DNA of 64,000 nt from Streptomyces griseoluteus (GCF_004784465.1 NZ_SRRU01000007.1:311091-375090), one strand, 5' to 3'. Positions 55,270-64,000 are shown, numbered from the stretch's first letter. Numbers and translations are program-made. The notes: generated by a model not told the origin, from the sequence alone.

Positions 55270-56811
55270 GTGTCGGAACGGATATCGCCGCCAGGGGCCA
55301 AAGCTCCGGCGGCCGAGGAACCGGTCGTGCTCGACGACGACGCGACCCTGCACGCGATGGGTTATCCGCGCAAACTCACGCGCCGTTTCAAAGCGTTCGA
55401 CAATTTCGCGATCTCCTTCACCATCATCAATGTCCTCTCGGGTATTTTCTCGTCCTTCGGATTCGGTCTGGGTGCGGGCGGTCCCCGTATTCTCGTGTTC
55501 GGCTGGATCGGCGTCTCCGTGATGGTGCTGTTCATCGGCGCCGCCATGGCGGAGGTCGCCTCCGCCTATCCGACGAGTGGGGCGCTGTATTTCTCCGCCG
55601 GTAAACTCGCCAAGCGGCACAAGGGCGCCTGGTCCTGGTTCACCGGCTGGCTGAACTTCGTGGGGCAGATCGGCGGCACCGCCGCCACCGGATACGCGGC
55701 CGCCACCTTCATCCAGGCGTTCGTCGCCCTGCAGTGGTCCTCCTACGAGCCCACCGCCCACCAGACGGTGCTGATCACCGCGCTGATCATCGTGCTCCAG
55801 GGCCTGGCCAACACCTACACCGTCCAGCTCGTCGCGGTGCTGAACCGGATTTCGGTGTGGTGGCTGCTGATCGGACTCGTGGTGATCGTGGGCGCACTCA
55901 TCGTGATTCCCGATCACCACCAGTCGGCGTCCTTCGTCACGCATTTCGAGAACAACACCGGCTTCACCAACGGTCTTTACGGCGGCATGCTGGGCCTGCT
56001 GGTCACGAGCTGGACCTTCACCGGCTTCGACGGCAGCTTCCACATGTCGGAGGAAACCGTCCAGGCGACCGTCAACGCCCCCAAGGGCATCACCCGCGCC
56101 ATCGGCTATTCGGCGCTCACCGGCCTGATCCTGATGCTCGCGCTGGTCTACAGCATTAGCGACTACACCAAGGTGGCCGGCTCGGACGCCCCTCCCGTCC
56201 AGATTCTCATCGACGGGCTCGGCGTCGGCACCGCCAAGGTCATGCTGCTGATCGTCATCGGCGCCATGCTCTTCTGCGGGCTGGCCAACCTCACCAGCAA
56301 CACCCGGCAGATCTTCGCCTTCTCGCGCGACGGCGCCATGCCCGGCTCCCGCTGGTGGCACTCCGTCTCGCCTCGCACCCGGACGCCCGTCAAGGCGGTC
56401 TGGCTCGCCGTGGCCTGCTCGCTCGCCCTGGTGGTCCCCGGCTGGTGGTCCCACACGGCCTTCACGGCCATCGTCAGCGTCAACGTGGTCGGACTGTTCC
56501 TCGCCTACGCGGTGCCGATCTTCCTGCGGCTGCGGCTCGGCGACGACTTCCAGCCCGGCCCCTGGCACCTGGGCCGCTGGGGCCGGCCGATCGGCTGGGT
56601 CGCGGTGATCTGGATTCTGCTCAGCAGCGTCCTGTTCATGCTCCCGCAGGCGTCCCCGATCACCGTGGACTCGTTCAACTACGCGCCGATCGCGCTCGCG
56701 GCCGTGCTGCTCATCGCCACGGTGTGGTGGTTCACCACCGCCCGCCGCCGCTTCCAGGGCCCGGTCAGCTACGGCCGCCCCGACGAGGTCGCGGCGATGG
56801 ACCTGGTCTGA
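55270..56811 (+). CDS. Amino-acid permease, APC superfamily (GABA/choline-type)
   Basis: A 513-residue transporter with about twelve helices. FKAFDNFAISFTIINVLSGIFSSFGFGL is the first helix region with GxF motif, and GFDGSFHMSEETVQATVNAPKGI follows helix 6; this is the ACT/GabP-like branch found in fungi and actinobacteria. Substrate unknown (GABA, ethanolamine and other amines are options). The first third uses more T- and A-ending codons than neighbouring genes. A very strong terminator follows. Confidence 0.88.
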   Translation: MSERISPPGAKAPAAEEPVVLDDDATLHAMGYPRKLTRRFKAFDNFAISFTIINVLSGIFSSFGFGLGAGGPRILVFGWIGVSVMVLFIGAAMAEVASAYPTSGALYFSAGKLAKRHKGAWSWFTGWLNFVGQIGGTAATGYAAATFIQAFVALQWSSYEPTAHQTVLITALIIVLQGLANTYTVQLVAVLNRISVWWLLIGLVVIVGALIVIPDHHQSASFVTHFENNTGFTNGLYGGMLGLLVTSWTFTGFDGSFHMSEETVQATVNAPKGITRAIGYSALTGLILMLALVYSISDYTKVAGSDAPPVQILIDGLGVGTAKVMLLIVIGAMLFCGLANLTSNTRQIFAFSRDGAMPGSRWWHSVSPRTRTPVKAVWLAVACSLALVVPGWWSHTAFTAIVSVNVVGLFLAYAVPIFLRLRLGDDFQPGPWHLGRWGRPIGWVAVIWILLSSVLFMLPQASPITVDSFNYAPIALAAVLLIATVWWFTTARRRFQGPVSYGRPDEVAAMDLV

Positions 56812-56845
56812 GCCCTCGGGCGAGCGGAAGGTGACATGAGCCTGC

Positions 56846-56897
56846 CACGGCACGGCCCCGGTGTGCGGCGTCCCGCCCACACCGGGGCCGTGCCGTG
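56846..56897 (+). terminator. Very long perfect hairpin terminator
   Basis: A 20-bp perfect stem, CACGGCACGGCCCCGGTGTG (56846-56865) with its complement at 56878-56897, and a 12-base loop. It ends the permease transcript. Confidence 0.88.
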
Positions 56898-56988
56898 CCG
56901 GGGCCCCGGTCGCCGCCATTGGCCAAGACCAATATTCATGGGCGCGGCATGCGTCGAAGTGCTGGCAGGGGCATGTCGGCTGCTCCAT

Positions 56989-57036
56989 AGTTGGCGCACA
57001 ACCGTGCACCCGAGTTGGCGCACGCCCGTGCACCTG
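56989..57036. repeat. Two tandem 24-bp repeats before the C39-like gene
   Basis: AGTTGGCGCAC-N3-CGTGCACC-CG (56989-57012) is followed directly by AGTTGGCGCAC-N3-CGTGCACC-TG (57013-57036), 21 of 24 bases identical. Each holds a near-dyad GCGCAC/GTGCAC. They end 38 bases before the start codon, so they may be activator or repressor sites. Confidence 0.7.
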
Positions 57037-57074
57037 AACCGTCCCGACCCGGACACCTGGGGGTAGTCGCGCCC

Positions 57075-58445
57075 ATGAGCAGAGCCCAGCAGCCGTCCCG
57101 CCGCACCGTTCTCGCCGCAGCAGTCGCCGTCGCGGTGGCCGCCGGGACGGTGCCCGCGGCCGCCGCCACCGCAACCGCGGCCGCCGACGCCGACGACTCG
57201 GGCCGCGCGCCCGCCCGTCCCGTCGACAACCGCGCCTGGACCACGTATCCCGACTGGCGCGGCGGCACCGGAAGCGGCGTCCGGACCCTGGCGGGCCGGC
57301 GCCCCGGCATCGCCATCGCCGTGCCCGAGGGCCGCACCGATTACACCGACCCGCACACCGGCACCACCGCCACCTGGGAGTACGCCACCTGGACCTCCCC
57401 GGTCCACCGGCTCCGGGTGCCCGCCACCGAGCTGATCGCGTCCTGGAACGCCGACACCCCGGCCGGCACCTGGCTCCAGATCGAGCTGCAAGCCGCCTAC
57501 TCCGACGGCACCACCGCCCCCTGGTACGTGATGGGCCGCTGGGCCGCGGGCGACGAGGACATCAAGCGGACCTCGGTGGACGACCAGAGCGACGGCAAGA
57601 GCTCGGTGTGGACCGACACCTTCGCCATCGACGACGCGAGCACCGGCCTGCGCGCGGTGGCGTACCGGCTGCGCCTCACCCTGTACCGGACGCCGGGCAC
57701 CCGGCGCACCCCGACCGTGTGGCGGGTGGGCGCGATGGGCTCCGACATCCCCGACCGCTTCACCGTCCCGGCCTCCACGCCCGGCCTCGCCCGCGAACTG
57801 GCCGTACCGCGCTACTCGCAGGAGATCCACAAGGGCCAGTACCCCGAGTACGACAACGGCGGCGAGGCGTGGTGCAGTCCGACCTCCTCGCAGATGATCA
57901 TCGAGTACTGGGGCGGCCGGCTCACCCCCGAGCAGCTCGCCTGGGTCGACCCGTCCTACGCCGACCCGCAGGTCGACCACGCGGCCCGTTACACCTACGA
58001 CCACCAGTACACCGGCTGCGGCAACTGGCCGTTCAACGCGGCCTACGCGGCCACCTTCCCCGGTATCCAGGGCGTGGTGACCCGGCTGGCCTCGCTCACC
58101 GACCTGGAGACCCTGATCGCGGCGGGCATCCCGGCCATCACCTCCCAGTCCTTCCTCAAGACCGAGCTGACCGGCGCCGGTTACGGCACCTCCGGCCACC
58201 TGATGACGGTCATCGGCTTCACCGCCGACGGCGATGTCATCGCCAACGACCCGGCCTCGCCCAGCGACCCCGAGGTGCGCCGGGTCTACGCCCGGCGCGA
58301 GTGGGAGAACATCTGGCTGCGCACCAAGCGGTACGACGCGAACGGCAAGGTCAAGAGCGGTACGGGCGGCGTCTGTTACCTGTACTTCCCGGCCCGCCCG
58401 ACCCAGCGCCAGCTCCGCGCGCTCGCCGCGGTGGGCGTGCGCTGA
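57075..58445 (+). CDS. Tat-exported C39-like peptidase-fold protein
   Basis: A 456-residue exported protein. Residues 8-14 read SRRTVLA followed by a hydrophobic Ala/Val stretch and AAA-type cleavage region near 35, a Tat-type signal. The middle (about 50-245) is a beta-rich domain; the C-terminal domain (about 255-450) is peptidase C39-like with Cys267 in EAWCSPTSSQM, His375 in SGHLMTVIGF and Asp392 in ANDPAS. It may cleave peptides or act as a cell-wall or peptide amidohydrolase outside the cell. The substrate is unknown. Confidence 0.86.
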   Translation: MSRAQQPSRRTVLAAAVAVAVAAGTVPAAAATATAAADADDSGRAPARPVDNRAWTTYPDWRGGTGSGVRTLAGRRPGIAIAVPEGRTDYTDPHTGTTATWEYATWTSPVHRLRVPATELIASWNADTPAGTWLQIELQAAYSDGTTAPWYVMGRWAAGDEDIKRTSVDDQSDGKSSVWTDTFAIDDASTGLRAVAYRLRLTLYRTPGTRRTPTVWRVGAMGSDIPDRFTVPASTPGLARELAVPRYSQEIHKGQYPEYDNGGEAWCSPTSSQMIIEYWGGRLTPEQLAWVDPSYADPQVDHAARYTYDHQYTGCGNWPFNAAYAATFPGIQGVVTRLASLTDLETLIAAGIPAITSQSFLKTELTGAGYGTSGHLMTVIGFTADGDVIANDPASPSDPEVRRVYARREWENIWLRTKRYDANGKVKSGTGGVCYLYFPARPTQRQLRALAAVGVR

Positions 58446-58533
58446 CGCGGCACGGGGGCGGCCGGGCGCCGGTCCGGCCGCCCCCTCTGCCATACTGCGC
58501 GGGTCCCGCCGGACGTGGAGACCAGGGCAGAAT

Positions 58534-59193
58534 GTGAGCGTGCGTCAGCAGCAGGCGGCCGTCCCCGTCCGGGCGCGCGGCACCGACCGCTCCGCGGCCC
58601 GCCGCGCCGAACTCCTCGCCATCGGGCGCACCCTGTTCGCGAACACCCCCTACGACGCGCTGTCCATGGACGACATCGCCCGCCAGGCCCATGTCGCCAA
58701 GGGCCTGATCTACTACTACTTCCGTTCCAAACGCGGCTACTACCTGGCGATCGTCGAGGACTCCGTCGCCGAGCTGGTCGCCTTCGCCGCCGGCGGCGCC
58801 GAACTGCCCGCCGTGGACCGCCTCCAGCGCACCATCGACGGCTACCTCCGCTTCGCCGAGCACCACCAGGCCGCGTACCGCACCATCGTCAGCGGCGGTG
58901 TCGGCTTCGACCACGAGGTGCACGCCATCCGGGACGGGGTGCGCGAGGCGATCGTCGCCACCATCGCCGACGGCGCGTACGGCAGGACCGACATCGGCCC
59001 GCTGGCCCGTACCGGCCTGTTCTCCTGGGTGTGCAGCGTCGAGGGCACCACGCTCGACTGGATCGGCCGCCCGGAGCTGACCCGCGCCGCCCTGGGCGAG
59101 CTGCTGGTCAAGACCCTCGGCGGCACCCTGCGCGCCATCGAGGAGCTGGACCCCTCCTGCCCGGCCCCGCCGCCGGCCCGCCGCGACGGCTGA
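58534..59193 (+). CDS. TetR family regulator
   Basis: A 219-residue repressor. The N-terminal helix-turn-helix (about 24-68) contains LSMDDIARQAHVAKGLIYYYFRSKRGYYLAIVED, the TetR pattern; the rest is an all-helical ligand domain. GTG 58534 follows AGGGCAG. The acyl-CoA dehydrogenase gene lies downstream, and a TetR-like operator sits between them, so fatty acid or acyl-CoA control is likely. Confidence 0.92.
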   Translation: MSVRQQQAAVPVRARGTDRSAARRAELLAIGRTLFANTPYDALSMDDIARQAHVAKGLIYYYFRSKRGYYLAIVEDSVAELVAFAAGGAELPAVDRLQRTIDGYLRFAEHHQAAYRTIVSGGVGFDHEVHAIRDGVREAIVATIADGAYGRTDIGPLARTGLFSWVCSVEGTTLDWIGRPELTRAALGELLVKTLGGTLRAIEELDPSCPAPPPARRDG

Positions 59194-59212
59194 GATTCCC
59201 CCGTACGGCCCT

Positions 59213-59242
59213 GCCCGCACCCCCGCCGAAGGGGGTGCGGGC
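59213..59242 (+). terminator. Terminator after the TetR gene
   Basis: GCCCGCACCCCC (59213-59224) pairs perfectly with GGGGGTGCGGGC (59231-59242) around GCCGAA. Confidence 0.82.
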
Positions 59243-59264
59243 GGCTCCGGCTGGATTCTTGAAG

Positions 59265-59278
59265 TAAGCGGTCGTTAA
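59265..59278 (+). promoter_or_regulatory. Possible TetR operator before the acyl-CoA dehydrogenase
   Basis: TAAGCGGTCGTTAA shares AGCGGTCG and the TTA end with the dyad before the thioesterase gene at 38678. It lies between the TetR gene and its probable target. Confidence 0.5.
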
Positions 59279-59445
59279 CTGGTGACGGGAGGTCCCCGAT
59301 CGGGCATACTCACGGCACAAGCCGCTGGTCAGCCGCCTCCGAGACCCGGAAGCGGGGCCTCGGCGCCACCGGAGCGATCGCGCGGAGCCGCCCCACCCAA
59401 GGCGCACATCCGCCGATGTGCCCGCACAGGGAGGAGTCCGACGCC

Positions 59446-60618
59446 ATGTCCGACCGCGAAACGCAGCCGGTGGAGCGTCAACTGCCCACGGACGAGGCGA
59501 GGGATCTGCTCGCCCTGGTCCGGGACATCGCACAGCGCGAGATCGCGCCGAAGGCGGCCGAGGAGGAGGACGCCGGACGCTTCCCCCGCGAGGTCTTCAC
59601 CCTGCTGTCGGAAGCGGGCCTGCTGGGCCTGCCCTACGACCCCGAGCACGGCGGCGGCGAGCAGCCCTACGAGGTCTACCTCCAGGTGCTGGAGGAGCTG
59701 GCCGCGGCCCGGCTCACCGTCGGTCTCGGCGTCAGCGTCCACACCCTCGCCTCGTACGCGCTCGCCACCCACGGCACCAAGCAGCAGCAGGTCGAGCACC
59801 TGCCCGCCATGCTCGGCGGCGGCCTGCTCGGCGCCTACTGCCTCTCCGAGCCGTCCTCGGGCTCCGACGCGGCCTCCCTGCGCACCAGGGCCGTCCGGGA
59901 CGGCGGCGACTGGGTGCTCAGCGGCACCAAGGCGTGGATCACCCACGGCGGCATCGCGGACTTCTACACCGTGATGGCCCGCACCGGCGCCGACGGCCCA
60001 CGCGGCATCACCGCGTTCCTGGTGCCCGGCGACGCCGAGGGCCTGAGCGCGGCCCTGCCGGAGAAGAAGATGGGCCTCAAGGGCAGCCCCACCGCCCAGG
60101 TTCACCTGGACGCTGTACGCGTTCCGGACGAGCGGCGCATCGGCGAGGAGGGCCAGGGCTTCGGCATCGCCCTCTCGGCGCTCGACTCGGGCCGGCTCGG
60201 CATAGCGGCCTGTGCGATCGGCGTCGCCCAGGCGGCCCTGGACCAGGCGGTGGCGTACGCGACCGAGCGCCGGCAGTTCGGGCACCCCATCGCGGACTTC
60301 CAGGGACTGCGCTTCCTGCTGGCGGACATGGCCACCCAGATCGAGGCGGGCCGGGCGCTGTACCTGGCGGCGGCCCGGCTGAAGGACGCGGGCAGGCCGT
60401 TCGCCAAGCAGGCCGCCATGGCCAAGCTGCACTGCACCGACACCGCGATGCGGGTCACCGTCGACGCCGTGCAGGTCCTCGGTGGGTACGGCTACACCGC
60501 CGACTTCCCCGCCGAGCGCTACATGCGCGAGGCCAAGGTGCTCCAGATCGTCGAGGGCACCAACCAGATCCAGCGGATGGTCATCGCTCGTCATCTGGCG
60601 GGGCCGGAGAGTCGCTGA
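59446..60618 (+). CDS. Acyl-CoA dehydrogenase
   Basis: A 390-residue FAD enzyme of beta-oxidation or branched-chain acyl-CoA oxidation. AYCLSEPSSGSDAASLRTRA and WITHGGIADFYTVMART are the two family signature regions, and Glu370 in QIVEGTNQIQRMVIARHL is the catalytic base at the position of short/medium-chain enzymes. ATG 59446 with AGGGAGGAG upstream is preferred over an in-frame start 30 bases earlier. The substrate chain length is unknown. Confidence 0.95.
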   Translation: MSDRETQPVERQLPTDEARDLLALVRDIAQREIAPKAAEEEDAGRFPREVFTLLSEAGLLGLPYDPEHGGGEQPYEVYLQVLEELAAARLTVGLGVSVHTLASYALATHGTKQQQVEHLPAMLGGGLLGAYCLSEPSSGSDAASLRTRAVRDGGDWVLSGTKAWITHGGIADFYTVMARTGADGPRGITAFLVPGDAEGLSAALPEKKMGLKGSPTAQVHLDAVRVPDERRIGEEGQGFGIALSALDSGRLGIAACAIGVAQAALDQAVAYATERRQFGHPIADFQGLRFLLADMATQIEAGRALYLAAARLKDAGRPFAKQAAMAKLHCTDTAMRVTVDAVQVLGGYGYTADFPAERYMREAKVLQIVEGTNQIQRMVIARHLAGPESR

Positions 60619-60820
60619 ACTGCCCCCTGCGCACCGTCGGGGCCGCCAGTTCGGCCCACTCCGGGTCGTGGCGCCCCGGCAGTGTGCGGCCCCGGTCGGC
60701 CCAGACCCGCATCAGCTCGGTGTAGATGGGCGGGTCCGGGTGCGGGGGTGCGGCCGCGTCCGCCGACCGGGGCACGTAGACGCGGCGCTGACGCCCGGTG
60801 GCCGTCTGGGTGGGAGTCAT
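60581..60820 (-). CDS. Small hypothetical protein
   Basis: A 79-residue basic protein with the segment PPIYTELMRVWADRGRTLPGRHDPEWAELAA, which reads like a conserved Streptomyces small protein rather than random translation. No known domain. Its 3' end overlaps the acyl-CoA dehydrogenase gene by 38 bases on the other strand. Confidence 0.55.
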   Translation of the reverse strand: MTPTQTATGRQRRVYVPRSADAAAPPHPDPPIYTELMRVWADRGRTLPGRHDPEWAELAAPTVRRGQFSDSPAPPDDER

Positions 60821-60897
60821 GCCTGGCCAACGCGAGCGCGGCCCGGCAGGTCACCGGCGGGCGGAATCGAGCGTCAGTTCAGCGTCGTCCGCACCGC

Positions 60898-61341
60898 TCA
60901 GGCGGCGGCCTTGCCGCGCGTGAACGGCACCTGCATCGGGCGCGAACCCGGGCCGCCCACGTGCGAGAACGGCTGGGTCCGCCAGTCCAGACCCTGCGGG
61001 AGTGTCAGCAGCAGCGCGGTGTCCTGCTCCTGCGGCGCGAAGGACTCGTCGGCGGGGCGGGCGTCCGCCGCCGCGCGGCCCGTACCGGCACAGGCCGTCA
61101 GGCCGAAGGGGTTCCACGGCGAGGCGCACAGCGCGTGCTCCGGCAGGGACTCCTCGTCCGCCAGCAGCGCGATGGCCTGCGCGCAGTCCGGGCAGATCAC
61201 CCGGTACATCTCGAAGGTGTCGTAGTCGGCGTCGAGGCCGTAGGCGTCACCGGAGTCCGGTTCGACGCCCTCCGGCTCGGGCTCGACGACGAGCTGCTGC
61301 CGCTTCGCGGCAGAACGAACGGGGCGCTTGACACTCTGCAT
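60898..61341 (-). CDS. Hypothetical protein with CPDC motif
   Basis: A 147-residue protein with two cysteine pairs or single cysteines: ICPDCAQAIALLADEESLPEHALCASPW, then LTACAG. The first pair and later Cys/His residues could form a zinc site. The N-terminus is basic, the C-terminal third disordered. ATG 61341 follows GGGGGAGAATCCC. Function unknown; it is divergent from an Lrp regulator gene with a dyad between. Confidence 0.75.
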   Translation of the reverse strand: MQSVKRPVRSAAKRQQLVVEPEPEGVEPDSGDAYGLDADYDTFEMYRVICPDCAQAIALLADEESLPEHALCASPWNPFGLTACAGTGRAAADARPADESFAPQEQDTALLLTLPQGLDWRTQPFSHVGGPGSRPMQVPFTRGKAAA

Positions 61342-61407
61342 GGGATTCTCCCCCTAAGGCTGGGCCGTGAAGGCGCTGCGGCCTCGACCACAGCAAGCAC
61401 TTCCCGC

Positions 61408-61435
61408 AGGTTCTCGGCGGTAACCGTGAGAACCT
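61408..61435. promoter_or_regulatory. Nested dyad between divergent genes
   Basis: AGGTTCTC (61408-61415) and GAGAACCT (61428-61435) are perfect eight-base arms, with a palindrome GGTAACC (61419-61425) inside. It sits 66 bases from the start of the minus-strand gene and 151 from the Lrp gene start. Confidence 0.6.
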
Positions 61436-61586
61436 CACGCAGCGCGCTCACATGGTGTGGCGTTCGTCACAGGCTAACGGTGGATATCCGCCCAGATGCC
61501 GCGTGCCGCGCCCTCGGAGCCCGCCGAAGTCGTCCCTCGGTTCCCCCACGCGCACGCGCGCGGGACCGCACGGTAGGTTCTGGCGC

Positions 61587-62030
61587 ATGGAGGAGCTGGA
61601 CCGTCAGATCGTGCAGTTGCTCGTCAAGGACGGGCGGATGAGCTACACGGACCTGGGCAGGGCCACGGGCCTGTCCACGTCGGCCGTGCACCAGCGCGTG
61701 CGCCGGCTCGAACAGCGGGGCGTCATCCGCGGCTACGCCGCCGTCGTCGACCCCGAGGCCGTCGGGCTGCCGATGACCGCGTTCATCTCCGTCAAGCCGT
61801 TCGACCCCAGCGCCCCCGACGACATCGCCGAGCGGCTCGCGGGCGTCCCCGAGATCGAGGCGTGCCACAGCGTCGCCGGGGACGAGAACTACATCCTCAA
61901 GGTGCGGGTGGCCACCCCGCACGAACTGGAGGAACTCCTCGCCCGGCTGCGCTCCCTGGCCGGCGTCTCCACCCGCACCACGGTCGTGCTCTCCACGCCG
62001 TACGAGGCCCGCCCGCCGAAGATCTCCTGA
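61587..62030 (+). CDS. Lrp/AsnC family regulator
   Basis: A 147-residue regulator. The helix-turn-helix occupies about residues 2-50 (LDRQIVQLLVKDGRMSYTDLGRATGLSTSAVHQRV in part), and the RAM domain includes SVAGDENYILKVRVATPHELEELLARLRSLAGV. ATG 61587 is used; sequence upstream of it in the same frame is not family-like. The partner amidohydrolase gene follows after 60 bases. The ligand is unknown. Confidence 0.93.
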   Translation: MEELDRQIVQLLVKDGRMSYTDLGRATGLSTSAVHQRVRRLEQRGVIRGYAAVVDPEAVGLPMTAFISVKPFDPSAPDDIAERLAGVPEIEACHSVAGDENYILKVRVATPHELEELLARLRSLAGVSTRTTVVLSTPYEARPPKIS

Positions 62031-62090
62031 GTCCCCCCGACACGCGCCCCGGTTCCGGGTGCCCGGCGGGGACGGGGGAGACTGGTGGGC

Positions 62091-63695
62091 ATGAGTGAGC
62101 AGCACGCCGGCCCCAAGACCGTCCTCCTGCGCCGGGGCGAGGTCCACAGCCCCGCCGACCCCTTCGCCACCGCGATGGTGGTGGAGCGCGGCCAGGTCGC
62201 CTGGGTGGGCTCGGAGGGCGCCGCCGACGCCTTCGCCGACGGGGTGGACGAGGTGATCGACCTCGACGGCGCCCTGGTCACCCCCGCCTTCACCGACGCC
62301 CATGTGCACACCACCGCCACCGGGCTCGCCCTGACCGGCCTCGACCTCTCCGGCGCGCCCTCCCTGGAGGCGGCCCTCGCCCTGGTCCGGGAGTTCGCCG
62401 CCGCCCGCCCCGCCGACCGGGTCCTCCTGGGCCACGGCTGGGACGCCGCCCGCTGGCCCGGCGGGCGTCCGCCGACGCGCGCGGAGCTGGACGCGGCCAC
62501 CGGAGGCCGTCCGCTCTACCTCTCCCGCGCCGACGTCCACTCGGCCGTCGTCAGCACCGCCCTGCTGGACCTCGTCCCGGCCGCGGTGAGCCGCGCCGAC
62601 GCCCCGCTCACCGCCGACGACCACCACGCCGTCCGGGAGGCCGCCCTCGGCGCGCTCGCCCCGGCCCAGCGCGCCGAGGCCCAGCGCGCCGCGCTCGCGC
62701 ACGCGGCCTCCCTCGGCATCGGCTCGGTGCACGAGTGCGGCGGCCCGCAGATCTCCTCCGAGGACGACTTCACCGGCCTGCTCCGGCTCGCCGGCGAGCT
62801 GCCCGGCCCCCGCGTCGTCGGCTACTGGGCCGAGCGGGACGTCGACAAGGCCCGCGAACTGGGCGCGGCCGGCGCGGCCGGCGACCTCTTCGTGGACGGG
62901 GCGCTCGGCTCCCACACCGCCTGCCTGCACCAGCCGTACACCGACGCCGCTCACACCGGCACCGCCTACCTGGACGCCGACGCGGTCGCCGAGCACGTCG
63001 TCGCCTGCACCGAGGCCGGGCTGCAGGCCGGCTTCCACGCCATCGGCGACGCCGCAGTCACCGCCGTGGTCGAGGGCGTGCGCACCGCCGCCGAGAAGGT
63101 CGGCCTGGCCCGCGTACGGGCCGCCCGGCACCGGGTCGAGCACGCCGAGATGCTCACCCCCGACACCGTCGCCGCCTTCGCCGAGCTGGGCCTGATCGCC
63201 TCCGTCCAGCCGGCGTTCGACGCCGTCTGGGGCGGCGAGGACGGCATGTACGTCCGCCGCCTGGGCGCCGAGCGGGCCCGCACCCTCAACCCGTACGCGG
63301 CCCTGCTGCGCGCCGGGGTGCCGCTCGCCTTCGGCTCCGACAGCCCGGTCACCCCGCTCGACCCCTGGGGCACCGTCCGTGCCGCCGCCTTCCACCGCAC
63401 GCCGGAGCACCGGGTGTCGGTGCGGGCCGCGTTCACCGCGCACACGCGCGGCGGCTGGCGCGCCATCGGACGGGACGACGCGGGCGTCCTGGTGCCGGGC
63501 GCCCCCGCCGACTACGCGGTCTGGCACACCGGTGACCTCATCGTGCAGGCCCCCGACGACCGGGTGGCCCGCTGGTCCACCGACCCCCGCTCCGGCACCC
63601 CCGGCCTGCCCGACCTCACCCCCGGCACCGGGCTCCCGGTCTGCCTGCGGACGGTGGTCGGGGGGCGGACGGTGTTCGTACGGCCGGGCGAGTGA
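62091..63695 (+). CDS. YtcJ-like metal-dependent amidohydrolase
   Basis: A 534-residue amidohydrolase of the YtcJ/LAF3 family. The metal pair His71/His73 is in FTDAHVHTTATG; GSHTACLHQPYTD, FHAIGDAAV and HRVEHAEML supply later histidines, and FGSDSPVTPLDPWGTV carries the catalytic Asp. N- and C-terminal residues form the beta-sandwich. Likely substrates are amides or cyclic amides, not identifiable here. Confidence 0.9.
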   Translation: MSEQHAGPKTVLLRRGEVHSPADPFATAMVVERGQVAWVGSEGAADAFADGVDEVIDLDGALVTPAFTDAHVHTTATGLALTGLDLSGAPSLEAALALVREFAAARPADRVLLGHGWDAARWPGGRPPTRAELDAATGGRPLYLSRADVHSAVVSTALLDLVPAAVSRADAPLTADDHHAVREAALGALAPAQRAEAQRAALAHAASLGIGSVHECGGPQISSEDDFTGLLRLAGELPGPRVVGYWAERDVDKARELGAAGAAGDLFVDGALGSHTACLHQPYTDAAHTGTAYLDADAVAEHVVACTEAGLQAGFHAIGDAAVTAVVEGVRTAAEKVGLARVRAARHRVEHAEMLTPDTVAAFAELGLIASVQPAFDAVWGGEDGMYVRRLGAERARTLNPYAALLRAGVPLAFGSDSPVTPLDPWGTVRAAAFHRTPEHRVSVRAAFTAHTRGGWRAIGRDDAGVLVPGAPADYAVWHTGDLIVQAPDDRVARWSTDPRSGTPGLPDLTPGTGLPVCLRTVVGGRTVFVRPGE

Positions 63696-64000
63696 TCTCC
63701 CGGCCCTGCGGTGGAGCCGAACGGGTGGCGCCGCCCGGTAGCCCGACCTGCGTATCCGCGCCCTTTTCCGCGCCCTCCCCGGCACAGCCGCTGGCCAGGG
63801 GGCTGTTGACAGCCGACGGCGCGGGGCCGGTAGGTTCGGCCGAGTCCACCAACGGACGTTCGACCGGGGAGTGTTCGCATACTCGTCGCGGCGCCACTGG
63901 GTCAGGACGGTGTGCCGTACCGGGGCATCGTCGACGGCAGCCAGGCGCAGTGCTCGCGCCGACGAGGGAGCGCTCCGGCCGGTCGGCAAGGTGTGACCCG
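63696..64000 (+). other. Right-edge intergenic region with a promoter-like pair
   Basis: No gene is supported in these 305 bases. TTGACA (63806-63811) and TAGGTT (63831-63836) with a long 19-base spacer look like a promoter for a gene just outside the window. GTG 63993 could be the first codon of that gene; too little remains to judge. Confidence 0.5.

Noticed and set aside
63871..63995. 41-codon frame near the right edge
   Set aside because: Arg/Ser-rich translation without a proper ribosome site or any recognisable pattern; overlaps a probable leader.

Overview
The window is from a Streptomyces chromosome. GC is very high, GTG starts are frequent, neighbouring genes often overlap as ATGA or GTGA, and gene order from pepQ-efp-nusB-bldD-pyrR through to the rib and his genes follows the conserved core of Streptomyces (as I remember it, S. 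coelicolor around SCO1492 to SCO1423, read in reverse). I see no rRNA, tRNA, CRISPR array, prophage or intact transposase.

Region 1 (1-14 kb) is housekeeping. It holds the end of an Xaa-Pro peptidase gene, efp, nusB, the developmental master repressor gene bldD with two BldD boxes in its own promoter, and then a de novo pyrimidine operon: pyrR-pyrB-pyrC-(PH-like membrane protein)-carA-carB-pyrD-pyrF. A likely PyrR-binding hairpin precedes pyrR. Next come the nucleoid protein gene sihF, gmk and rpoZ.

Region 2 (14-27 kb) carries coaBC, metK, a helicase-dead priA, a Streptomyces HTH gene, fmt, rsmB, rpe, a SorC-type regulator, a secreted (predicted lipoprotein) guanyl RNase with its barstar inhibitor, and guaB1 (purine salvage).

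Region 3 (27-43 kb) is more accessory. An amino-acid permease and an Lrp/AsnC regulator are followed by an incomplete conservon (cvnA-cvnB-cvnC without the GTPase gene) and a lysine-oxidation pair, davA-davB. Phased CGCAA motifs occur both before the permease and before davAB, so permease, regulator and davAB may form one lysine uptake and catabolism regulon. Then come an F420-type oxidoreductase, a DUF5995 protein, a uracil permease, an acyl-CoA thioesterase, a divergent MFS/ROK pair and an NmrA-like reductase.

Region 4 (43-48 kb) has an FMN riboswitch driving ribE-ribM-ribBA-ribH, followed by hisE-hisG and a PH-like membrane protein.

Region 5 (48-64 kb) contains two CNNM/CorC-type membrane proteins, an EccA/CbbX-like AAA ATPase, a uridine kinase-like gene, a Streptomyces-type hypothetical gene, an amino-acid permease, a Tat-exported C39-like protein, a TetR/acyl-CoA dehydrogenase pair, two small hypothetical genes, an Lrp regulator and a YtcJ-like amidohydrolase.

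The most notable non-gene signals are two related MITE-like inverted-repeat elements, each sitting exactly on a TAG stop codon (32313-32536 and 50901-51064). Others are a dispersed 45-bp intergenic repeat, a DasR/chitinase-promoter-like relic before the rib riboswitch, and three genes with TTA codons (bldA-dependent translation expected).
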